From the NCBI RefSeq assembly GCF_040807025.1, contig NC_090945.1, positions 74,349,088 through 74,413,087 of the forward strand: a stretch of DNA of 64,000 bases, given 5' to 3'. Source of the stretch: Struthio camelus (lineage: Eukaryota; Chordata; Aves; Struthioniformes; Struthionidae). The notes below the pieces were generated by a model. That model searched no databases. It was not told where the DNA came from and saw only the letters and a list, made by a program, of their open reading frames with translations. The position numbers were made by a program, and so were the translations under genes. Numbering within the stretch: the stretch's first letter is position 1; the number at the start of each line of letters is the position of its first letter. Of this stretch, positions 25,976 through 34,310 are shown one piece after another.

Positions 25976-25987
25976 CAGATGGCGGCG
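25976..25987 (+). promoter_or_regulatory. YY1-like initiator-region motif
   Basis: CAGATGGCGGCG closely matches the YY1 consensus AANATGGCGGC, which is often found just downstream of start sites in CpG-island promoters. It lies 150 bp before the coding start, so transcription may begin nearby. The motif is seen; its use is inferred. Confidence 0.4.
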
Positions 25988-26055
25988 CCGCCCCGGCTGG
26001 GCGCGCAGCCCCGCGCCCGCCGCTCCCGCGCGAGCCCCGCTCCGGTTACAACCCT

Positions 26056-26071
26056 CCCCCGCCCCCGCCCC
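26056..26071 (+). promoter_or_regulatory. Tandem GC boxes (Sp/KLF sites)
   Basis: Overlapping CCCCGCCCCCGCCCC motifs lie about 70 bp upstream of the SORCS2 ATG. Sp1/KLF factors bind such elements in TATA-less CpG-island promoters. Function here is inferred from position. Confidence 0.5.
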
Positions 26072-26136
26072 TCGGCGGCCGTGTCTCCCTCCCAGCCACA
26101 TCCCCGCCTGTCACTACCACACGCCGGAGAGACACC

Positions 26137-26514
26137 ATGGCGCACGGCGGGCCACGCGTGTCCGCCGCCGCTCCTGCTCCGCGCGGGGCCCCCCGCCTGC
26201 TGCCGCCGCCGCCGCCGCCGCTGCTGCTGCTGCTGCTGCTGCTGTTGGGAGCCGGCGCGGCGCTGCGCTGCGCGGAGCCCTGCGGCGGCCGCCCGCGCCC
26301 CGGCGCCCTGACCCGCGGGGCGCGCAGCCCACCGGAGCCGCGGGGCGGCGGCGGCGGCGGGGCGGCGGCGGAGGGGGGCAGCCGCTGGCGGAGAGCATCC
26401 TCCTCCCCGGCGGCGGGCCGGGAGCAGGTCTCGCTCATCAGCACCTCCTTCGTGCTCAAGGGGGACGCGTCTCACAACCAGGCGATGGTGCACTGGACGG
26501 GCGAGAACAGCAGC
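26137..26514 (+). CDS. SORCS2: SORCS2 first coding exon (VPS10-domain sorting receptor), partial
   Basis: First coding exon of SORCS2, a type I membrane receptor of the sortilin/VPS10 family (known roles: proneurotrophin co-receptor with p75NTR and neuronal protein sorting). The 126 codons show a basic/Pro-rich start, six Pro, nine Leu (residues 29-37, signal-peptide core), then Gly/Ala with likely cleavage near residue 42. A Gly-rich propeptide follows, with a furin-type R-W-R-R at residues 83-86. The family block [13 protein letters not shown] (98-110) and [14 protein letters not shown] (113-126) opens the VPS10 domain. N124-S-S is an N-glycosylation sequon at the exon edge. I recall mammalian SORCS2 as starting M-A-H and carrying this block, whereas SORCS1 and SORCS3 read HWSGHNSS there, so paralogue assignment is firm. 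Start chosen for its strong Kozak context (gacaccATGg) and the M-A-H start; an in-frame ATG at 25879 is discussed separately. The exon ends in phase 0 before GTGAGT. The full protein is about 1,150 residues, so only its N-terminus is here. Confidence 0.93.
26202..26246 (+). repeat. SORCS2: Coding (CCG)n-(CTG)n tract in the signal peptide
   Basis: A pure CCG run encoding six Pro is followed at 26221-26244 by eight CTG codons plus TTG, encoding the nine-Leu hydrophobic core of the signal peptide. Both are in frame with the chosen start. Length changes here would alter the signal peptide without breaking the frame. Confidence 0.85.
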
Positions 26515-26520
26515 GTGAGT
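26515..26520 (+). other. SORCS2: Splice donor of SORCS2 exon 1
   Basis: AGC|GTGAGT directly follows the Asn-Ser-Ser codons. It is a good match to the vertebrate donor consensus and sits where homology to the VPS10 domain breaks off. Beyond it the frame stays open only because the island is GC-rich; the translation becomes low-complexity Gly/Ala/Arg. Confidence 0.9.
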
Positions 26521-26715
26521 GCGGCGGGCGGCGCGGGCGGCGGCGGCGGCGGCTCCCCCGCCTCGCGGGGCGCAGCCGGGGCGCGGGCAGGGCCGGCCGG
26601 CAGGCGCAGCGCCGTCGGGGGCGGCCGGCCCCAGCGCCCTGCCCCTCCGCCACTTCGCCGAAGTTTGGAAAGTTTGCCAGCGCGCATCTCGCGGAGGGAG
26701 GCGCTGGGTGCGCGG

Positions 26716-26741
26716 CGAGGAGGAGGAGGAGGAGGAGGAGG
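26716..26741 (+). repeat. (GAG)n tract in early intron 1
   Basis: About eight uninterrupted GAG units lie 200 bp downstream of the exon 1 donor, still within the CpG island. Confidence 0.85.
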
Positions 26742-26830
26742 GCTTGGCCCCGGGCGGCGGGGTGCTGCGCGGCCGCGGGGGCGTGCGAGGGTCGGGGGCG
26801 AGCCGCGGCGCGGGGGTTATCTCCTCCGGC

Positions 26831-26905
26831 CCTTCATAAAGTCCCCGATTAAATTGTCGAGGCTTAATCGATTCACCTCGAATCAATCATCTCCGTGTAA
26901 TCTTC
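26831..26905. promoter_or_regulatory. AT-rich homeodomain-motif cluster inside the CpG island
   Basis: A 75-bp AT-rich insert breaks the GC-rich sequence of early intron 1. It carries GATTAAATTG, CTTAATCGATT and AATCAATCATC, which look like homeodomain and PBX/HOX-type sites, flanked by inverted CGAGG...CCTCG arms. The contrast with the island suggests constraint, so an intronic enhancer or insulator is a reasonable inference. No experimental support is visible in sequence. Confidence 0.4.
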
Positions 26906-27098
26906 CCCTGGCCGCCGAGCCCCGCGGCGCGGTCTGGCGCCTGAAGTGCCGCGGGGGCGGTGCGGGGCGGGGGAGGTGAAAAAAACATCCCTCCGCCGGG
27001 CCCGGCGCAGAGGTGCGCGGCTGCGGGGGAGCGGGGCGGCCCCCGGCACCCGCCCGGCGGGCGCGGAGCCTCCGCACCGGCGGCGCTTGGCCGGACGC

Positions 27099-27124
27099 GG
27101 GGCGGCGGCGGCGGCGGCGGCGGC
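27099..27124 (+). repeat. (CGG)n tract in early intron 1
   Basis: About eight uninterrupted CGG units lie near the 3' side of the island. The tract is G-quadruplex and length-variation prone. Confidence 0.85.
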
Positions 27125-28649
27125 CTCCGCACCGGGCCGGGGCAGCGCGGGGCTCGCCCCGGCGGGCTCCCTGCCCGGCACAACGGTGCGAGCGGGACCT
27201 TGAAGTCGGCCGTTGCCGGGGGACTTTTCCCAGTCCCGTCGATGTGTAGAAATCGCTCGCTGGGACCCGTGTTTTTGCGTTAGCGCATGAGGCTTTGCAA
27301 CTTTTTGCTGTTAAAAGCGTGCCTTTCTTTTACTATTTAATTATCAGTTTCGGTCGGAAGCTGTCACGGTGAGCCCGTAGTCCGTTGTCAACTCATTTTC
27401 AATTTCAGCTAGTCTTTAAGTTCCTTATGGGTTGACCCGTTGATGGTTGTGTATTTGCACAGATGGTTTCAGGGATTTGCTGCTTCTGAATTTATCCCTC
27501 GCTGCGACGTTATATCCTAACAGTTTGCATCGTAGGTAAACATTACATAGCACCTTGCGCTGTCTGTATAACTTCACAGACAGGGAAATATCGTTATGAA
27601 GGCTCAAGATCAACTTTCTCCTGGAGGATTTCAGTGTTTCTGGAAAACTCTGTGTGATTTTACTGCAGTTCAGCTAAGCTCCTACTCTGCTTGAACTTTG
27701 TGAATTTAGCATAAAGTTTGTTAAAGTTGGCGCAGTTCAGAGAGCTTGTGTTGTACTTCTCGTAAGTACATGAATTATCATCCTTCCTCTAGTTACTCAA
27801 GCCCTGTTTTTTGCCTGTTGTTCTAGGGAGTCGCCCAAGATGTGGGGCTGGTAAGGCTGCGCTGGGGAGGACGCAGTGATTCCCTTGAGCAGGCTGACTG
27901 CTTGTGTTACTGCTCTAGTATAATGAGATATTTTCACATGTCATAGTTGGAGTCGGCATCAGAAAGCTTGACGCTTTCAAAGGCAGTTTCTGATTTGCTC
28001 AGGAAAGACGTGAAAGATGATGGCCATTTTCTTTTCACAGAAAATGTTGCAAATCAGCCGCATCAGCTCTTCTGATTCTGTCCTTTCTCCGTTTCTCTGC
28101 CGCTCTTTCTTTCCTGTGGACAGTGCTTGCAGGCTGTTGGAGCTACTTCCTTGAAGAATTCGATATTAAAAAGTTGGCATAAGTTCAGTTTTTGACATAA
28201 AAGGCAAGTAACAGCTTTCATGCAAAGCGCTCTTTACTCTGAAATGAATATGGCAGAACCTTGCTAATCCACAGTGATGACTAGTGGTCTCTCCTCACTT
28301 CTCTGCAAAGATTTAATAACAGATGCTGCAGTGAGGGCTTGTATTGCTAAAATGTCATTATTTTTGCGGTATGCTACAGTTCATTTACTAGTATACTACG
28401 AAGTAGTCTCTTCAAAAGCAAAGATAAATGGGAACTGTCAAAATAAATGAAAGTAGTACAGTCTTTGATGCAACTTCTTAGTTCTTTTTTTGTTTGCTCG
28501 CTTACTAATCTACTGATTTCGCATTGCAGGATGGTACTCCCATCATGAGTGCCTGTAGATGTTCTTTCCGGTATTTACACATTCAGTGAAAAATACTCTT
28601 GCTGAGTTACTTAAAAAATATGTGGCTTACCTTCTCTACCATCAGATGA

Positions 28650-28740
28650 TTACTGTCAAGCAAGACAGGATTTGAACTAGTGATCTGGTAATGAAAGAAC
28701 CTCTACTGTCTTAACCCAAATCTGAGCAGCCAGTCTTTTT
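28650..28740 (-). repeat. MIR-like SINE core fragment
   Basis: ACAGGATTTGAACTAGTGATCT followed by GAACCTCTACTG resembles the inverted core of MIR-type SINEs (GGATTCGAACC-like word). Short and diverged. Confidence 0.3.
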
Positions 28741-29229
28741 GCACTGGATGTTTTAAAGTATTGTTGCCACCAGTTTTTGCTCCTTCTTTCCTTATTGGCT
28801 TTGTTTTAGTGCATGCTTCCAGTGTAAGAGCTGATTTTAACAAAGGCCTCCAGATAAAAAATAATTTTAAAGGGAGTATATAGAATTTTTTCTTTTTAAG
28901 TGGAATAAATGCATTAAGACCAATGGAAGGAGGGTGGGCTTAAAGAGTTAGGAGAGAATATTGCTGCCTGTGTCTGTGTGAGATTAAAACTGTGGAAAAT
29001 AAGGAGTTCATCCAAAACATACTGAAGAGTCGTCTTGAATTTTTCATACGTATTTTTTTACGCTAGGTTAAATGTTTGGAAGTAGGAACGCTGAGATGCA
29101 GTAGTTCTCACGCCTGGTAACTTATGCTTGCATCCTTAAATTCTGTACCAAATCTTCTCTGGCCTCAGCAATGCGTGCTTGCGCCGTGGAGTGCTGCTCT
29201 GTCCCAAGTGCGCTGTAGTCAGTGGAAGG

Positions 29230-29380
29230 ACTGTCATTCCTAACAGTGGGATTTTGGACCAGGCCCTGTGCACCTCATGAGGCACTGGGCAGCCTTAAAG
29301 TGTCACCGAGGACATTTGGCAGCTCATTGGAGGTACTCAGCACTTTGTAAACCAAGGAGCTAAACTACTTCCTTTACCCT
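29230..29380 (+). repeat. Ancient amniote repeat fragment
   Basis: GAGGTACTCAGCACTTTG with flanking GGCAGC words is like an old repeat family carrying CACTCAGCACCT. Low certainty; no coding sign. Confidence 0.3.
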
Positions 29381-32300
29381 TTACAGCTGCATGGCTGAAA
29401 ATTTGACAGTGATGAGCTCCAGATGACCATATATTCTCTTAAACACCTCACCTAGTAAAATAAATAAAGAGGAAATATGCGGTAGGATTATTCCTTTGAG
29501 CTCCCTGATGGAGAGACAAATAACCATAAAAGATGAGGGGGCAGCTGCTTCCCTGAGAGATGTTCACCTGCATGAATAGTTCATTGAAAGCCTCACCGTG
29601 GAGTGGTGTGCATCGGGGCAAGGAAATAAATTGGAAAAGGGTGGAGGTTAGGCTGATCTGCACATGAAGCTTTTAAAAATTTATTTACCTCTTGTAAATC
29701 CCTCTGTGCCTCAGTAACCGAACCGTGTGATCTCTTGTTGCATGAGGTATCCTGACAGAAAAGGAGGAGGCTATAAATTGAATTGTTCCTGTCCCCCACA
29801 CCCTTATTTTTTGTACTTTAGAAGTCTGATGTGTATTGTATTATCTTCTTTTAATGCCGTTAGTTTTGCGAATTATGGAAATGGTGGATGAGGTAGCACA
29901 AGGGAGAATATGGTTGCACTGGTTGTAAAGTGAGCTTGAATAACTAGGAAGATCACTTCCTCGTTTTGTCAATAAAGAGCTGTGCGGGGAGGCGTGCAAA
30001 TTGCTTCCTGTTTTGTGTCCTGATTATTTTTATTTTGTATTCTGATAATTAATTATTTGTAAATTCCATAAACAGTAAGCCTTTCCCTAACTTTTCCTGA
30101 CAGTGGGCTGCATAGCTAAAACCATTGCTGGTGATGCAAGTCTTGCAGAGCTACTCCTTTTAACATCAAGGGTCTATCTGGCTAGTGAATTCCTACAATT
30201 AGTATTTCTGCTCTCTGTCCCCTATGGCGCTGAGTGTCCGCAGAAATCTGTTGTGCACTATTACTTTCAAACAAAGGTTCATGCAAGTGGAACTAATTTC
30301 CTTTCCAATCTTAAAATATCATAAGCTGAAGACTTGACAGGTGGGTGGTACAGCACAACGTTTACTCTGGTAAAGGCTAGTGGTTGACGTTTGCTTAACA
30401 GATAACCTGGAGTTATGCATCAGAGTATGTACAGCTAGCATGCCTACAGAAGAACCCTTTACTGTGTTAAGTTGAATATGTGTGTTCCCAGATTTAGTAA
30501 AAATACATGACCCTTTCTGATTTGGGGAAAGATAGTTTATTAATGACACTTGTAAAAAACCCGTATTTTCTTTGGAAGAGGAGACCTACCTTATAGTCAC
30601 CCAGGAGGTTTTTGTGCTAGGTAAACAACTTTTTTTGGAGAACCATATTTCTTTTAACCCTCCTGGAGAATTCCTGTTGTGCATTAATGCTAGCTGATTT
30701 AAAAAAAATCAAAGCCAAAATAGAAACGTTGGAAGTACAAGACTCATATTCACAATTGATTTCAATTCACAGGATGTTCTTCATGGTGTGTGCAGACTGC
30801 TAAAGTGTTGTGAGCAGGACTTTGGCCAACTAGTTCTTAAGTCTGCGGTTTCATGGTGCCAGTATTTCCTTTTTTTTGGTTTGTTGTCACAGTACTAGGT
30901 CCATGCAGGCACTGATCTGTGCAGTAAGTTGATGTTATGATCTCTCATAAATGTGTAGCTCTGTGGTATGGGAAATAAAAGACAAACAAGCACACAATCT
31001 TTGCAAGACTCAATATTAAACAACAATTTATCAGAAAAGAAGATTTATTGCCCATCTGCAGAAATTGCTACACACTTAAATTTATTCAATTGGTCCAGAC
31101 CTTTTTGTATTTGCTATACAGATATTTTGTTTAATTAAAAAAAATGCTATTTGTAATACAGTTTCACCATGTATAGTTTGCAGAGTCCAGTGATTGCTAA
31201 ATGTATTCTTCTGGCAGATGTTTTATTTAATTGGTTTCTGTTTTGTTCAATTTGCAATAAATTGTGCTATGGGAATCTATAAAGACGATTGACTTCGATA
31301 TTGCTGTAGCAGTATCTGTGGCAGTAAATGTAATTATTTATTCCAACTGGGCAGAAGTCCATTTGTGGTGAGATTTTGGTGCTGTTTCTCAAGAGTAGCT
31401 GGACTACTTTTTATGAAACTAAAAGGAGCATGAGGTCAACACTCCTGACGTCTCAAACCTTTGATAAATGGCAGATATATTGCAGAGTGAAAGGCAGGTT
31501 TCCCATAGAGAGGATTTAAAAACAAAAATTCCTTGAGATGATAGTGCAATAAAAAACAAACAGCAACCAAACCTGGTACTCATATTTGAATAGAACAGGA
31601 AAATCCCAGCCTGAAAGCAGAGTGATTTTAAGCTGTCTGAAATAACTGATGAGTTTAACATCTTCTTTGCTTTTTTCATGATATGAATGTTATGATTTGT
31701 TTCATATATTTGCTTGTACCAGCTGTGGATTCCCTCTCCCCCACAGCACGTCCCTCTTGCTGGTCCCGCCTGCCCCGCGTTTCTACAAATTCCACCGGAT
31801 GAAGACAGGAGAGAGCACCTCCAGCTCCCTGAGTAGACTCATTTGAAATTGATACGTGGTTTAATTAGCATATGTTTGTCTTAAACATGCTTGAAGGTCC
31901 TCCTCCTTCATGCACACTCCTCCACACCTGGAATCAGACCTGGTTTGACCTGGTTTGCTGGTTTAACTGGCATTACCTGGCTTGCTTAGGAGCAAGTTAC
32001 TAGCAACCTTTGTGTGCGAAGGAGCGCCTGTGGCAGTGTGGGGAGGTGGGCAGAGAGGGAGGAGTGGGGAGGTGCCACAAACGTGGCAGGGGTTTTAACC
32101 GCGGCAGGGAAAGTTAGCAATGGAAGAGTAAAGACAAGGTTGAAACCGTACCTCTGATACTGCTGGTATTATATGTGCATGATAAACCAAACCTAGCTTA
32201 ATAACAATCATTGGAAATGTGTTCAGGCCTTTGATAGCAGGGTCACACCTCGCAGTGGGAAGTGGCAATTGCATTCTTCCCAGGCTTGGCAGTGTTAGAA

Positions 32301-33470
32301 ATCTGCTGATGGAGATTTTTGGAGAAAGAGATGGGGACACTCCTTTTGATTTTACTAAAATTCAATAGACGAGTAGATTGGTTCAGGAAAGCAATGGGAA
32401 AAATGATGATTTTTTCAGGAAAACAGTAATTGTTCTTCTAAAATGGGAAGTTCTATCAGGTTTGTCTCTGTTTGCAAAGTAAAAACATGGAAGTTATTTA
32501 TGCCAAGCCCTTTCCACGTCCAGATAAAATGTTTTATCATCGTGTCAATTAAGACCAAAGGATATTAGCACAAGGGAGTATAATCTGTAATATAACGCAA
32601 GTTGTATTCTTCTAGTTCCTGCAAGGAGAATTTCATTTAAGTAAAAAATAAAAGCGTAGGTTGAAGGTAGTCTGCAATATATGACCGCTTGCAGTAGCTC
32701 AGGAGGAAACTTGATGACCTACCACATTCCTTCAGCATTTATGTTCCCATAGTCTAGCATTCTTTACCAGAAATCCCCCCCTCCCGACCCCCTGCCTCAG
32801 CAATAATAATTTAAAACCCTAATAAAACACCAATGACAAAACCACTTTGGAAATAAATAGTGAGTGGGATCCTTTGTCATGCCTAGCTTCAGTCTTCGTG
32901 TCTAAGCTTGGACTTCTGTGGTAGGAAGGGGATGGAGATGGTCTCTGGGTTATTCTCTCCCCTGGCTGTCTTAACACGCGCAGAAGAAAGCTTGGATGAA
33001 TTGTCTTCTGAAAGCATGTGTCCCCCTCTCCTTTTATTAGAGAGGGAGCCTAGATGACTAACTTAGATGAAACACATAATTTATTTCAAGTTATGCCTAA
33101 CCCAAATATCTGTAATTTATTGCTAAGGGATGCAGTTATTTCCTTCCTTCCTTATTGTATTACAGTTGTTGGAGTTTGAGTCAGGGACTGAGACTGTTGT
33201 GGTAGGTGCTACACAAACCCAAAGCAAAAATACAATTGCAGCTCTAAAAATTTTATAATTACAATTTTGCCTACCTATATCCCTGAGAAGGAAGACTGTA
33301 TATTTAAAGGATATACATGGACAGAGATGACACAGAGGTCTAAGTTTCAGTCCAAGGGCTGCTCCAGCAGCTGTTTAAGTATTTTTTTTCTAATGACTTT
33401 GAATATTCATGCCTAAACAGTCATTGGAGCAAGGCCTGGAATTTCCCCTCCCAGTTGGGAGTTTAACCAG

Positions 33471-33472
<2 letters not shown>

Positions 33473-33508
<36 letters not shown>
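33473..33508 (+). repeat. (GT)18 microsatellite
   Basis: Thirty-six bases of uninterrupted GT, lying directly upstream of the intronic CpG island. Open frames over it on both strands (poly Val-Cys, poly Thr-His) are artefacts. Confidence 0.97.
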
Positions 33509-33511
<3 letters not shown>

Positions 33512-33589
33512 TCTGTCTCTCGCTTTTCCAGACTAGCGGATCTGTAATGCGGAACAGATTGAGCAGGAAGGGTTGCAAGCCTGGTCCCT

Positions 33590-34100
33590 TGGTATTCTGA
33601 GGTCTGGTGGGAGATGCGCGTTTGAACTCGTCATGCAGAAGCAGGTGTTAAACCCTGCTCCTGGGCGAGCGCTCCAACCCGGGGCCCTGTTGTGCAAAAG
33701 GCTGAGGAGGGCAGTGCCAACCCCCAGGAGAAGCTGTTGGGCAAACGCCGCCGCCGGCTGTGCAGTGCTCGGTGTGGCGGGTGCGTGGTGGCCCGTCTGC
33801 TGGGCTCCCTGGGGCAGGTAAGGTTAGTGAAGTGCTGCGTTTGTGGATCCTGCTGCGGTTTGTCAGCCCTGGGAGCGGCTGCCATGGAAGGAGAGGGGAG
33901 AAGCGGTGAGGCTGCTGCGTTGCGGGACCGCGAGCGTGCGCGCCGCGCTTGGCGGAGTTGGCGCTGCTCTCTGCAGCCCCGTCTCCGCGTCCCCGAGTGC
34001 TCAGGCCCTGCTGCGATAGTCACGGTGGTACGGCAGGGCAAATTCGAGGCTTGGCCGGAGGGAGAACTTAACGTTCCACGGGAGCGGCGTTTGGGTTGAA
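33590..34100. promoter_or_regulatory. Second small CpG island, within SORCS2 intron 1
   Basis: About 500 bp of GC-rich, CpG-dense DNA lie in AT-rich intron, right after a (GT)18 microsatellite. It contains a CAG|GTAAGG donor on the + strand (exon side ending at 33817) and an ATG in strong context (gctgccATGg at 33883). An alternative SORCS2 first exon, an intronic non-coding RNA promoter or an orphan CpG island are all possible. The 135-codon frame from 33692 crosses the donor and is basic and low-complexity, so I do not call it a protein. Confidence 0.55.
33818..33823 (+). other. Consensus splice donor in the intronic CpG island
   Basis: CAG|GTAAGG is a near-perfect donor. With no acceptor obviously paired upstream, it fits the 3' end of an alternative first exon transcribed on the + strand from this small island. 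Usage is unproven. Confidence 0.35.
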
Positions 34101-34164
34101 CTGAAGGCGAGTAGCACTATTGAGGAACTTTGCCAATTACTTTACCAGTTTCCTCTGGAATACC

Positions 34165-34310
34165 GTTTGTGGTTATTCTGTGCCTCAGTTTCCCACCTGG
34201 GGTGCAAGAGTAATGGTATTTCCCTCTCTCTTAGCATTGTTATTATAAATAACCTGGACGCTTTGATATTAAAGTAGTGATTACCATCTAAATGCATACA
34301 AGAGGCAGGA
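34165..34310 (+). repeat. MIR-like SINE fragment
   Basis: TGTGCCTCAGTTTCCCACCTGG followed by an AATGGTA..TATTAT..CTTTGATATTAAA tail matches the CCTCAGTTTCCCCATCTG... core and downstream order of MIR/CORE-SINE copies on the + strand. Confidence 0.5.

Larger units (their letters stand above)
25240..27290. promoter_or_regulatory. SORCS2: CpG island and promoter of SORCS2
   Basis: Base composition switches abruptly from AT-rich, CpG-poor DNA to extremely GC-rich, CpG-dense DNA at about 25.24 kb and back at about 27.29 kb. The island surrounds the SORCS2 start codon, as expected for a TATA-less developmental/neuronal promoter. It contains GC boxes at 26056-26071, a YY1-like element at 25976-25987, a 15-G run at 25926-25940 and trinucleotide tracts. 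The transcription start cannot be fixed by eye; it probably lies between 25.9 and 26.1 kb. Confidence 0.85.
27290..33470. other. Intron 1 sequence, no exon seen
   Basis: Ordinary composition with short random frames only. Holds the MIR-like and ancient repeat fragments at 28.65 and 29.2 kb. The 31.9-32.0 kb part has a short ACCTGGTTTG tandem. Confidence 0.6.

Noticed and set aside
25319..26101. 260-codon minus-strand open frame
   Set aside because: His/Arg/Thr/Ala repeats mirror the degenerate CG/TG tract. It reflects composition, not a gene.
25779..26852. 357-codon plus-strand open frame in another frame
   Set aside because: It overlaps SORCS2 exon 1 out of frame and is poly-Ala/Arg/Gly; only the 25879 frame contains the VPS10 block.
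25687..26886. 399-codon minus-strand open frame across the SORCS2 exon
   Set aside because: It is antisense to the real exon in DNA so GC-rich that stops are rare; the product is low-complexity Arg/Ala/Pro/Ser with no domain.
26515..26979. Continuation of the SORCS2 frame past the donor
   Set aside because: Homology stops exactly at the GTGAGT donor; the later Gly/Ala/Arg sequence is translated intron.
33390..33600. Poly Thr-His and Val-Cys open frames
   Set aside because: Direct translations of the (GT)18 microsatellite.
33692..34099. 135-codon plus frame in the intronic CpG island
   Set aside because: It runs through a consensus donor and is basic, low-complexity and unrecognised. The island is retained as a feature, the protein is not.
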